Shown here in pieces: positions 10,006 through 20,079 of a stretch of DNA of 64,000 nt. The position numbers and the translations under genes are program-made. The stretch is taken from the NCBI GenBank assembly GCA_015179025.1, contig WHUX01000044.1:295933-359932 (forward strand), in the 5' to 3' direction. The DNA is from Terfezia claveryi. Taxonomy: Eukaryota; Ascomycota; Pezizomycetes; Pezizales; Pezizaceae. The notes under the pieces were generated by a model. It saw nothing but the letters and a program-made list of their open reading frames with translations. It was not told where the DNA came from and did no database searches. Position 1 is the stretch's first letter, and each line of letters starts with the position of its first letter.

Positions 10006-11525
10006 ATGTCTCAAGTGTTATCAGCATCTTCATCATATAGATGGGAAAAAGAAGAAACAGAGGAGCTAATAAGCTGGATGGAGGACAACCTAGAGGTAAT
10101 GAAAGGCAAGCAAGCACTTTGGTACAAACAAGTCAAAGATGATCTGTTTGAAAGCAAAGATCAAATTACAGCAGTACGAATAGGACAGAAAATAGCCAAT
10201 ATGAAAGGTCAATGGAAGAAGGCTCGGGCAATGATAGATCAATCAGGATGGGGGCTGCGTCCAGAAGAGAATGAGCAGTCTATCAATACTGTACTTGAGA
10301 AGAAATGTTCTTGCTTCTGGCGGTTAGATGGTATTTGGGGAGAACATCCTAATGCGAGCTTCAGCGGAAGTTTGGAAATTCTATCATGTGCCAAACCCAG
10401 TACACTGAGCCAATCTCCTGCAAGTGAATCTCCTCCAGCAAGCGAACTCCCCCCAGCAAGCGAACCCCCTCCAGCAAGCGAACCCCCCCCAGCAAGCAAA
10501 CCCCCTCCAGCAAGCGAACCCCCCCAGCAAGCGAACCCCCCCTAGCAAGCGAACCTATACGAACTCCTTCTCCACCGAGCCCATTCCTACCCAGTCTACC
10601 TCTAAGGAGCTCAGTATCTACGCGCCAAAACTCAGTAGTATCTGAGTCTTCATCTAGAGTTTCACGGTTGAATTTGAAGGATGGGAAGATAGTTAAGGCA
10701 AAGGCTAAGCGCTTATTGGAAGAAGTCAGTATTACTCGAGAGAGCCGAAAACAAAAGCAGGCAGAGGATGCATTAGAGCTGCGAAGGGCTGAGATGAAGT
10801 GGCAAGAAAAGGAGGCAGAACGAGCTTATGAGGAGCGCCAAATAGAGCGTGAAGAGCGCAGAATAGAGCGGGAAGAACGCCGTTTACATCAAGAAGCAAA
10901 AGAGCGTATGATGGATAGACAATGGTAAGCTATGATGCAAATTTTTGCTCTAGCTAATGGTCTGCGTCCTCCTCCGATCTCCCCTAATACCAGCCAGATA
11001 TTTAGCTCCTATCCCGCCTCCAATCCAGCCGGTAATCCAGTCTCCTATCCCGCCTCCAATCCAGCCGGTAATCCAGTCTCCTATCCCGCCTCCAATCCAG
11101 CCGGTAATCCAGTCTCCAATCCAGCCTCCAATCCAGCCGGTAATCCAGTCTCCAATCCAGCCTCCAATCCAGCCGGTAATCCAGTCTCCAATCCAGCCGG
11201 TAATCCAGCCGGTAATCCAGCCTCCAATCCAGCCTCCAATCCAGCCGGTAATCTAGCCTCCAATCCAGCCTCCAATCCAGCCGGTAATCCAGCCTCCAAT
11301 CCAGCCTCCAATCCAGCCGATAATCCAGTCTCCAATCCAGCCTCCAATCCAGCCGGTAATCCAGCCTCCAATCCAGCCTCCAATCCAGCCGGTAATCCAG
11401 CCTCCAATCCAGCCTCCAATCCAGTCTCCAATCCAATCTCCACTAGCCTCTCCAATGGCCCTTTCGATATTCATAGTCTTAATGGAACTCAAGAAGAAGA
11501 TTTCGGAGGTGATCACGCAGAGTAG
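10006..11525 (+). pseudogene. Harbinger accessory Myb/SANT-like DNA-binding protein
   Basis: In PIF/Harbinger elements this second protein helps the transposase enter the nucleus and bind the ends. From the ATG at 10006 the first 120 residues form a Myb/SANT-like trihelix region (WEKEETEELISWMEDN, IANMKGQWKKARAM, SGWGL, FWRLDGIWG). A Pro/Ala/Ser repeat follows, then a highly charged coiled coil (about 10690-10925) and a long Asn-Pro-Ala-Ser/Gly repeat. The frame slips in C-runs of the first repeat (about 10500-10545). TAA at 10926-10928, where CAA would fit, interrupts it again. The last 47 bases overlap the transposase 3' end on the other strand. Confidence 0.75.
10997..11436 (+). repeat. 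Coding minisatellite, 12-bp based
   Basis: Tandem units of TCCAATCCAGCC and GGTAATCCAGCC/GTC alternate over about 440 bp, encoding NPAS and NPAG repeats in the Myb-like ORF. The array is free of stops in several frames, so the reverse-strand open frames here are artefacts of the repeat. Confidence 0.85.
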
Positions 11526-12756
11526 CGCCAGCTTGTTTAGATGCTTCCATACTTTCATTCCGAGAAACTGCATCCTCTTCCTCAAGCTCTTCTAGGTCTT
11601 CTGCCTCGACTTCATCAACCCACTTTTCATCTTCATTCTAGTTAGCTAGCATATTGTGTAAAATAATACAGGCTGTTATCTATTTTGTTACTCTCTCATG
11701 ATCTTGTTCTGGACTCTCAATGCGAATTGACAAGCCTCTCAGACTATGCCATCGTCCCTTTAAAACCCCAAATGCATGCTCAATCTTGACTCGTTTAACT
11801 GCATGATAATCATTAAATCTCCAATTTGCAGGAGCTCGAGCAGTATCACCTTTATAAGGAGTGATAACATGGCGATCTAGCTGGTAACCTTTATCCGCAA
11901 GTAGATACTCTGAAGGCATCATCCATAAGTCTGCATTGCGCTCTTGATATAGTTTGGAGGATTTGAATGCTGATGAATCATGCATGCTGGCCGTTCCGCA
12001 AACTCTAGCCCAGATAAACTTGCCATTCCAATCACAAATTGCCTGCAAGTTGAATCCATAGTCCTTTTTGCGTGAGAAGTATGCCTCATGATTGTGCTTT
12101 GGCTTCTCACGGAGTTTAATAATTGATCCATCAATACAGCCTATACACTTATCGAAAATAGGACCTTCTCCAAGTCTTTGGCCCTGCTGAGGCCACTGTA
12201 TATATTGAGGACCTAAGCGTGCAAGAAGGTTGATTGTTCGCTAAAGGTATTGCTGTACCGTGCCTTTTCCAATATTCAATGCAATCCGGTCACACTCTAA
12301 ACTCCCAGTTCCACTACCAAGCTTATATAAAGCAACAGCAACTTGCTTATATATAGGCATTGGCCTATTACCACTACCATTCTGTCTTCCACGATCATGC
12401 CAGTAATCTTCCAAACCTAACTCTTCAGGAGCTTCACGAAGCTTTTCTATTAAAACCCAAAAGCTTGCTCGATGCATGCGAAAGTAGACTAAAAAGGCGT
12501 CCTCTGGATACCGTTCAATGATATTCTCTAAAATATCATCACTTTTATAGTGTCCTGCAGTACCTTTGCCTCTATCTATGAGGTATCGCTTGATGTTGAT
12601 GCGCTCCGAAGCTGTTGAAATATCCTCTAGAAGGTCGTGATAGTAATCAGCTGATGAATCTGAGCTAGGCTCATCTTCGAGTATTTCCTCAATAACTGCG
12701 CTTTCGAGATCGTCAAGATGTTGTTGGACCCGGCCCTTTTCTGTATAACGAGGCAT
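11479..12756 (-). pseudogene. PIF/Harbinger transposase (DDE_Tnp_4 / HARBI1 type)
   Basis: This nuclease would excise and reinsert the element. The start is taken at the ATG at 12756 (MPRYTEKGRVQ); an ATG-less frame extends further. A conserved N-terminal region (SFWVLIEKL, PMPIYKQVAVALYKLGSG) precedes the catalytic residues: Asp in IGCIDGSIIKL, Asp in LLADKGYQLD and Glu in KIEHAFGVLKGRW. The frame is continuous but has stops at 12241-12243, 11680-11682 and near 11640, where Gln or Trp codons would fit. Fragment lengths add to about 425 residues, normal for the family. Inactive as it stands. Confidence 0.85.
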
Positions 12757-13049
12757 GTTGATAGCTGCGATGTTAAGCATCCCGATAAACATCAATAACT
12801 TTTTTTCAAATTTAGCGGTCAAATGGTGCAGCTCAATATGGTTTAGTCCCTACAGGGAACCCGCGTCAAATTTGTGTATCAACAAAAAAAAAATTTCTCA
12901 TTTGACTACCACTAGTATATACATCATCAGGATGCTGATTACTCGGTTTGTTATGCGGTTTTCGACGATATTAAGCCTGATACAAAACCAAGTAAGCTAA
13001 TTTGACAGTGAACAGGTGACATGAAATCGAGAGTGCATCATCATTTGAC

Positions 13050-13168
13050 ATCTATGACCATGGACTGAAGAAAAAGAGGCATCCCGTTCGCTCTGCCATA
13101 TCGAAGCTTTAGATCGCCGGGCTAGTACTGCAGTGGGTGACCACGTAGGAATCCCTGGAGTTGTAGAT
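13050..13168 (+). rRNA. 5S ribosomal RNA gene, copy B (variant or decayed)
   Basis: This copy has the same length and strand as copy A but differs at 11 of 119 positions by my count, several of them C-to-T. Helix I still pairs with two wobble pairs (ATCTATGAC with GTTGTAGAT), and GTGGGTGACCA and the T-run terminator are kept. The 73 bp upstream are identical to copy A. It may be a functional variant or a pseudogene; sequence alone does not decide. Confidence 0.8.
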
Positions 13169-13479
13169 TTTTTTTGACTTCCGTTCTGTCTATGTCCACC
13201 ATGATGATTGTAATGGTACTCCCATCCCAATGCCGATATTCCCCAAATCCTGAAACTATAGCATCTCTTGAAATTCCTCGTAAGTCAATAAGTACGAATA
13301 GGGGTATTCAATTTAATCGCTTGATTATTTTAAGATTGAAAATTGTACTTAATCGACGTTCTAAGCCGAAAATATTCGTTCAAGATTGAGCGACCCTCGA
13401 TCATAGAATTGAGTTGTTATCACATTAAGATTGTCTCAGGAGATGCAATTCTGCGGGGGAATTTCTTATCGATAAGAAC

Positions 13480-13645
13480 CTATTTATGGTTTACTCGACA
13501 CAAGCATATGTATGGTGACTAAGTGAAAAAAATAAGAATATTCTTGTGTCCAAAATATGCTTATTTACTATGTAGGACCAGCGAATGTATGCTTGTAACC
13601 AATATATGCTTATATCCGGTATGCTTGTATCGAGAGACCTCTGTA
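13480..13645. repeat. Right terminal inverted-repeat region
   Basis: The segment ends in the inverse of the 8964 repeat (TATGCTTGTATCGAGAGACC then TCTGTA). It also holds several internal ACAAGCATA / TATGCTTGT motifs in both orientations, including TCGACACAAGCATATG at about 13497. It may be the end of a larger element starting at 8964 or a MITE of about 160 bp. Confidence 0.55.
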
Positions 13646-13721
13646 TATGTCACTACCAGTGGTTGTCAATGAGTTGGAACTTTCTGTGTCACACCTTGGC
13701 ATCTTTGGGGGACGTCATATT

Positions 13722-13800
13722 TGCGTCACAGAGTAGTCTTGGTTGCGTCACAGAGTAGTCTGGTTGCGTCACAGAGTAGTCTGGTTGCGTCACAGTGTTA
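13722..13800. repeat. 21-bp tandem repeat
   Basis: About three and a half copies of TTGCGTCACAGAGTAGTCTG plus one base follow each other. No coding potential is visible. Confidence 0.8.
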
Positions 13801-13869
13801 GAGCCTGACTGGGGAAGGCATGATTTCCTGTTCAACTCGCCCAATGCCTTCTCAACACATCAGCGCATA

Positions 13870-14072
13870 GTCGAGAGCTGAGTCGGAGTGCTTGGTCGCA
13901 TGGTGGAAGATAACCAAGAGGAGCTACGGAGAAAGCAAAACATGGCATAAGCTCATAAAAGCTCAGGTTTTCACAGATGAAGAACATATTACGGTGAAGA
14001 CAATTACAGATAAAGCAACAAATATGAAGCGATGGCTCGATGCATGCGTAAAGAAAGAAATGCAGTATTAGG
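13870..14072 (+). pseudogene. Second Myb/SANT-like DNA-binding remnant
   Basis: After one frameshift the plus strand reads EDNQEELRRKQNM, then HKLIKAQVFTDEEHITVKTI and NMKRWLDACVKKEMQ. This parallels EDNLEVMKGKQALW and IANMKGQWKKARAMIDQSG of the Harbinger protein at 10006. It is therefore probably the remains of another Harbinger-type accessory gene. No transposase of the same family is seen beside it. Confidence 0.45.
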
Positions 14073-14800
14073 GTAGTCTGGTACAGGCCTCAAGGAGATT
14101 AATAGCATGACGCCCTGCACTTGTATTGTGAGATAGTATATACTGGCCAGAGGCAATAACCTATCGCATGGTTAACAAGCTCCAAGATCCTCATAATCAT
14201 TCTCCTCTTCTGATGAAGATGCCAATGTAGACGCACATGCGGTATTTTCAGCTTCAGTTTCAATTTGATATAGAGCTTGAGCTTCGAGGCATTCTTGTAG
14301 GCGGTGACGTTATAGGAAATTTATCTAAACCGGTCAATATGTTGGCTAGTGCGTGGCTCGCGCTAAAATTCCGTCAACATTATACACTAGTTTACCCATT
14401 TTAAAGCCCTTCCCTTCAATATTCATCTAACATCTGGGTATAAATGCATAGTTGAAACGCTATAATAGCTAGGGGTGCATTGGTAGGGTATTTGGTATAT
14501 AGCGGGAGGTAGAAAGGTGAGGGAGGAGGTCATTGGGGATTTTGGGAAGTGCAAATTGAAACAAGTGTCTTGTATTCATTTGGGTGGAGAGAATAACCAT
14601 ATTGTAAAGCGTATTTGTTCCCATAGTTGAGCATATAGCTAGAGTTCGGCTGTAGCCCCTATACTCTAGAGACTCAATTATTCAGTAGCGTGATTTCAAT
14701 GTGAGCAAGTTTAAGGAATTTACGAGATGCCCGTGCTCATTGTTATGTGAACGTCGCAGATGGAGATGTAGGCATTGGGGCATCTATATTACCCTGATGT
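14073..14800. other. Stretch with no recognised gene
   Basis: AT-rich sequence between two transposon relics. I see no coding pattern or repeat; it may be decayed transposon DNA. Confidence 0.35.
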
Positions 14801-15270
14801 TACAGTGGAATTCAATCCAACAGCCTACAATAATGAAAGTCTGATCTTAATCTATTGCAGAAGAGATTATACCAGCTCTTGGTAGTGGTGCTTCCCTATT
14901 ATTACTCGATGCAGCAGCATTTCATACCACTCCTGATGTCTTACAGAGCCTACAGTCAGCATATAATACACCTTCTTTAATTCTTGGTATTAATCCAGCT
15001 ACTCGATACTGCAATCAATAAGCCGTTTAAGCAGTACCTACGAGACTATACAGAGTTTACACTGACAACAAGGAGCGAGAGAATTCTGGTCTTGTCTGGT
15101 CAGTTGGAGACCGGCGAATTATGACAACTCAAGTTGTCGGCTCTGCATAGTCTCAATTTTGCAAAGATAAAGCAGCTATGATACAGAAGGCATTCCGGCA
15201 CCTTGGGGTTACTCTTCTAGTAGATGGAAGTAGAGATCATGAGCTCCAGATTAAAGGCTTTGAGCTAAGG
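14800..15270 (+). pseudogene. pogo/Fot1-type DDE transposase remnant
   Basis: Fragments in changing frames read FNPTAYNNESLI, LLLLDAAAFHTTPDV (with a catalytic Asp), INKPFKQYLRDYTEF-like residues, and FCKDKAAMIQKAFRHLGVTL followed by VDGSRDHELQIKGF. These match the DDE_1 core and C-terminal region of pogo-type transposases. The N-terminal DNA-binding part is not recognisable. Frameshifts and stops make it a relic. Confidence 0.65.
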
Positions 15271-15289
15271 ATTTCAAAATTAGAACGAG

Positions 15290-15360
15290 TACAGTTGAAC
15301 CTCTATACTAGCATCCCTATGCATGCGTAACCTGTCTGTTAGCATAGACCTCGCCGGCCC
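15290..15360. repeat. pogo-like element end
   Basis: TACAGTTGAACCTCTATACT is close to the inverse of the end at 39222-39242 and resembles 40467-40486. The bases that follow also align with the small element at 39148-39242 (for example TAACCTGTCTGT against TAACCTCTCTGT). It looks like one end of a non-autonomous pogo-like transposon. Confidence 0.45.
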
Positions 15361-15836
15361 GAGCCCGGGACTTATGGTGATAATGCATATCGTTTTGCCA
15401 TGGTGGCGGACCTATGAAAATTGATAAATGTACAATCTGTAAGATTACGAGGTTATGCAGCGAAGGAATCGTGAAGAGAATCGTGTGTGTATATTCAAAG
15501 TAGAGAGCTATCAAAGGTATCGCTATAGACTTATTCGCTATGGTCCTTGTGTTCTCCTTCCAAAGAGATATTTTTCCTGCGTACTTTCCGGCTCTTTTAT
15601 CCTTCGCAGTGTTCTCGTGCCAAGACTCTAGGTATCTGTCGCGAAATAATTATTTCTGCTGCGCCAGCTAAGAGTCTGGTAGTAAACACCTCCGAAATTG
15701 ACTCTAATTCAGCTCCGAGTTCGGAGCACATGCCAACACGCTATGCAATAGGCTAGTGGCTTCGGAGCAGAATATGTAATACATTCCTCTACTGAATACA
15801 AGCCTAGACTGCTGCGAGCGAGCTTATACTGCTCCC

Positions 15837-15935
15837 AGCAAGCCCATACTGCCCCGAGCGAGCCCATACTGCCCCGAGCGAGCCCATACTGCCCCGAGCG
15901 AGCCCATACTGCCCCGAGCGAGCCCATACTGCCCT
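15837..15935. repeat. 20-bp tandem repeat
   Basis: About five units of GAGCGAGCCCATACTGCCCC; the corresponding place in copy 2 (35393-35435) has only two. Confidence 0.85.
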
Positions 15936-16514
15936 ATTCCTCTAGAAATAGATCCACTTGTGCCCAATTGCTGATCAAATCGCTGCTTCAAGACTGTAAC
16001 ACTGTATAGTTGATATCCTATGTATAGGCGCTTATAACCTCCCCTCTTGCCCCCCCCCCAACTATCATAAATGTACACCTGAACTCCGGAATAGCTTGCT
16101 AGCTCCCTAATTCACAGGTTAATCAGATAGCCAAAGAAAATCTTGCTCCGGGAGCAAATCGCTGCTCCAAGAAGTGGATAGTTGATATCCTATGTATTAG
16201 CGCTCATGACCCACCCCCCCCCCCACTCCCCTCCAACTATCATATATGTACACCTGAACTCCGGAATAGCTTGCTAGCTCCCTAGTTCACAGGTTAAAAA
16301 GAATAGCTAAAGAAAATCCTGCTCTAGGAGCAAATCACTGCTCCAAGAGTATAATACAGTGGTAGTTGAATGCACGGAGCAATATAAGCTCGAGGCAATA
16401 TAAGCTCACTCGCAGCAATATAGGCTCGTTTGTTTGGTAGTTATAGAGCTCGTTCAGCTTGCTCTGAGGATCTAGAAGCAAGCATCCGGACCATATTGGA
16501 CAGAATCTAGCCCG

Positions 16515-17996
16515 AGCATGAATACTCATGCCGGAGATGTCTGAATTCACATGTTCGAGATGTGTGAATACTCATGCCGGAAATGTCTGAATTTGCATGT
16601 TCGAGATGTCTGAATACACATGCCGGAGATGTCTGAATGCTCATGCCGGAGATGTCTGAATGCTCATGCCGGAGATGTCTGAATTCTCATGCCGGAGATG
16701 TGTGAATGCTCATGCCGGAGATGTTCTGAATACTCATATTGGAGATGTCTGAATTCTCATGCCGGAGATGTGTGAATTCGCATGTTCGAGATATCTGAAT
16801 GCTCATGCCGGAGATGTTCTGAATACTCATGCCGGAGATGTCTGAATACTCATGCCGGAGATGTGTGAATGCTCATGCCGGAGATGTCTGAATTCTCATG
16901 CCGGAGATGTCTGAATACTCATGCCGGAGATGTGTGAATTCTCATGCCGGAGATGTCTGAATACTCATGCCGGAGATGTGTGAATGCTCATGCCGGAGAT
17001 GTCTGAATTCTCATGCCGGAGATGTCTGAATGCTCATGCCGGAGATGTCTGAATACTCATGCCGGAGATGTGTGAATGCTCATGCCGGAGATGTCTGAAT
17101 ACTCATGCCGGAGATGTGTGAATGCTCATGCCGGAGATGTCTGAATTCTCATGCCGGAGATGTCTGAATACTCATGCCGGAGATGTCTGAATACTCATGC
17201 CGGAGATGTCTGAATTCTCATGTTCGAGATGTCTGAATGCTCATGCCGGAGATGTCTGAATTCTCATGTTCGAGATGTCTAAATGCTCATGCCGGAGATG
17301 TCTGAATGCTCATGCCGGAGATGTCTGAATGCTCATGCCGGAGGTGTCTGAATACTCATGCTGGAGATGTCTGAATGCTCATGCCGGAGATGTCTGAATT
17401 CTCATGCCGGAGATGTGTGAATTCTCATGCCGGAGATGTCTGAATTCTCATGCCGGAGATGTGTGAATGCTCATGCCGGAGATGTCTGAATTCTCATGCC
17501 GGTTCGAGATGTGTGAATGCTCATGCGGGAGATGTCTGAATTCTCATGCCGGAGATGTCTGAATTCTCATGTTCGAGATGTCTAAATGCTCATGCCGGAG
17601 ATGTCTGAATGCTCATGCCGGAGATGTCTGAATACTCATGCCGGAGATGTCTGAATGCTCATGCCGGAGATGTCTGAATTCTCATGCCGGAGATGTGTGA
17701 ATTCTCATGCCGGAGATGTCTGAATGCTCATGCCGGAGATGTCTGAATACTCATGCCGGAGATGTCTGAATTCTCATGTTCGAGATGTCTGAATGCTCAT
17801 GCCGGAGATGTCTGAATTCTCATGTTCGAGATGTCTGAATGCTCATGCCGGAGATGTCTGAATGCTCATGCCGGAGATGTCTGAATGCTCATGCCGGAGA
17901 TGTCTGAATTCTCATGCCGGAGATGTGTGAATTCTCATGCCGGAGATGTGTGAATGCTCATGCCGGAGATGTCTGAATTCGCATGTTCGAGATGTC
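16515..17996. repeat. 23-bp satellite array, about 64 units
   Basis: The unit is TCATGCCGGAGATGTCTGAA plus three variable bases (TGC, TAC or TTC). A variant has TTCGAG in place of CCGGAG. Because 23 is not a multiple of three, any frame passes through all phases. Copy 2 has about half as many units. Confidence 0.9.
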
Positions 17997-18185
17997 TGAT
18001 TCTCTCCATCATGTCCTGTATCTAGTTGCTCTAGGCAATAAATACCTCTTTCCCGAATATCTGCTCGAGTGTAGCTCAGACTGCCTCGCACCTGCATTTG
18101 GATATGTCGCCTCCCATTAGACTCTGGTTTCGCCCAAGTCCCCGTCGCCCCATCTAGACTCTGGTCTCGCCCAAGTCGCCTGCTC

Positions 18186-18985
18186 GCCTCGCTTACCTTG
18201 CTCGCTTTGCTTGCCCTGCTCGCCTTGCTTGCCTTGCTTGCCTTGCTTGCCTTGCTTGCCTTGCCTGCCTCGCTTGCCCTGCCTGCCTCGCTTGCCCTGC
18301 CTGCTTTGCTTGCCCTGCTCGCTTTGCTTGCCCTGCTCGCTTTGCTTGCCCTGCTCGCTTTGCTTGCCCTGCTCGCCTTGCTTGCCTTGCCTGCCTCGCT
18401 TGCCCTGCCTGCTTTGCTTGCCCTGCTCGCTTTGCTTGCCCTGCTCGCCTTGCCTGCCCTGCTCGCCTTGCTTGCCTTGCCTGCCTCGCTTGCCCTGCTC
18501 GCTTTGCTTGCCTTGCTTGCCTTGCCTGCCCTGCTCGCCTTGCTTGCCTTGCCTGCCTCGCTTGCCCTGCTCGCTTTGCTTGCCTTGCTTGCCTTGCCTG
18601 CCCTGCTCGCCTTGCTTGCCTTGCTCGCTTTGCTTGCCTTGCCTGCCTTGCCTGCCCTGGTCGCCTTGCTTGCCCTGCTCGCTTTGCTTGCCCTGCTCGC
18701 TTTGCTTGCCCTGCTCGCTTTGCTTGCCCTGCTCGCTTTGCTTGCCCTGCTCGCCTTGCTTGCCCTGCTCGCTTTGCTTGCCTTGCTTGCCTTGCCTGCC
18801 CTGCTCGCCTTGCTTGCCCTGCTCGCTTTGCTTGCCTTGCTTGCCTTGCTTGCCTTGCCTGCCCTGCTCGCCTTGCTTGCCTTGCCTGCCTCGCTTGCCC
18901 TGCTCGCTTTACTTGCCCTGCTCGCCTTGCTTGCCTTGCCTGCTTTGCTCGCCTCGCTTGCTCGCCTCGCTTGCCCTGCTTGCCT
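18186..18985. repeat. CTTGCC-rich minisatellite (9/18-bp units)
   Basis: Units such as CTTGCCTTG and CTTGCCCTGCTCGCTTTG are repeated over about 800 bp. As the period is a multiple of three and the units lack stop codons in most frames, long open frames appear on both strands (Lys-Ala-Ser, Arg-Ala-Gly-Gln, Leu-Ala-Leu). These are repeat artefacts, not genes. Confidence 0.9.
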
Positions 18986-19754
18986 TGCTCGTGCCTGCCT
19001 CGCCCTGCTCGCTCCTGCCTCCCCTCCCATCGGTGGTTTGGATATGTCGTCCCGCTCGACACTGGCCTTGTTGGAGCTCTGGTCTCGCCCCTAGCTCGTA
19101 GCCCTCCTAGCTGACCCCCGACACCCGCGTAAGCCCACTTACGCGAGTGCTGGCCTTGCCCCGCCACCGATTCATAACAATACTCATGTTTGAGATATCT
19201 GAATACTCATGCTGGAGACGTGTGAATTCGCATGCCGGAGATGTCTGAATACTCGGCTATCAATATTCAATCCTATAGTGTATGTTCTCTCCGCTAGGAG
19301 TGGAATACCTCTATACCCGAGCAGGATTGTATGACCTGGAGCAGGACTGGAGCAGGACTGGAGCAGGAGTAGATGAGCTGGAGCAAGATTATATGACCTT
19401 GAGCAGGATTTTATGAGCCAGAGAAAGGTTTTATAGCTCTGAAAGGTCTGCTCTGGGCATTGTGGAGCTGGGCGGAGCAAAGCAAAGGTATGGGCTAAAC
19501 AAAGTGCTGTTGTTCTGTGTCAGTATTTGCTCCATTATCATAGAAAAAAAAAAAGAAAAAAAAAAAAAATGAAATGCAGCTTATAACAACGCTAGTACCT
19601 CTGAAACAGGCTATGCACACGCTAACATCTCCGGGAATCTTGGCACCGGAGATGATTTCGGAGATGATTTCGGAGGTGTATAGTCCCAGACTCTCTTCTG
19701 ATTAAATCGCAGAAGCGAATGCCAAGATCAGGCTAGAGTCTGGGTACGAGAACA

Positions 19755-20079
19755 GGAACAGCAATGTACTTACGTTACATGGGTTTAGTCTTATACTTAC
19801 TAATCTCATGCCAAGTCTTATACATACCCGACACATGTTGCAGTACGTAACTAGGCAAAGCGATTATTTCATCACACAAGTCTCCCGATACTATCACCAC
19901 ATCCCCAACCACAAACAATACTTCTCTCTACGACGCTCTAAAACACTCTACAAAGCTCTACCATACCCATACACAACCCCACACTGTGTGTTATTCTCCC
20001 CGATTTCTTTGCGTAGTCTGACTCCTTGGTTCCAGCCGTGACTCCGCCGCGCCCACGCTCGCGCAAATCTCCCGCCCTC
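19755..20079. other. Short spacer upstream of the kinase pseudogene
   Basis: No repeat or gene recognised. A pyrimidine-rich stretch ending in CAG near 20035 could be the acceptor of an intron in the 5' untranslated region of the kinase gene. Confidence 0.35.

Larger units (their letters stand above)
9688..12910. mobile_element. PIF/Harbinger DNA transposon
   Basis: The ends are inverted repeats beginning GGTAGTCAAATGAGAAATTT (9688 onward; the inverse ends at 12910). Inside are the two genes typical of this superfamily: a Myb/SANT-like DNA-binding protein on the plus strand and a DDE transposase on the minus strand, converging at their 3' ends. The element lies between two 5S gene copies. 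A 3-bp target duplication is expected for the family but could not be fixed unambiguously. Both genes carry stops, so it is not autonomous now. Confidence 0.88.
15610..19754. mobile_element. Satellite-bearing non-autonomous element, copy 1
   Basis: This 4.1-kb copy has both inverted repeats (15610-15631 and 19733-19754). It contains a 20-bp array, two tandem versions of a segment of about 170 bp (about 15960-16330), a 23-bp satellite and a 9/18-bp CTTGCC-rich satellite. No transposase is encoded. The sequence right of 19754 does not repeat the left flank, so only the outer ends of the composite have a matching duplication. Copy 2 at 35212 is shorter, mainly through fewer satellite units. Confidence 0.7.

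Noticed and set aside
11002..11455. Reverse-strand frames of LDWRLD and EAGLEAGL type
   Set aside because: Antisense shadows of the NPAS/NPAG coding minisatellite.
16515..17996. Regularly spaced 23-bp repeats resembling a CRISPR array
   Set aside because: Units follow each other without unique spacers, the context is a fungal transposon, and no cas genes are present. It is a satellite.
18186..19167. Long open frames (up to about 370 codons) rich in Lys-Ala-Ser, Arg-Ala-Gly-Gln or Leu-Ala
   Set aside because: They arise from a 9/18-bp repeat that lacks stops in most frames, occur on both strands, and reappear in copy 2 with different lengths.
15610..19754. Copy 1 as an independent insertion with its own target duplication
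   Set aside because: The base sequence after 19754 (GGAACAGCA) does not match CCTTCGCAG on the left.
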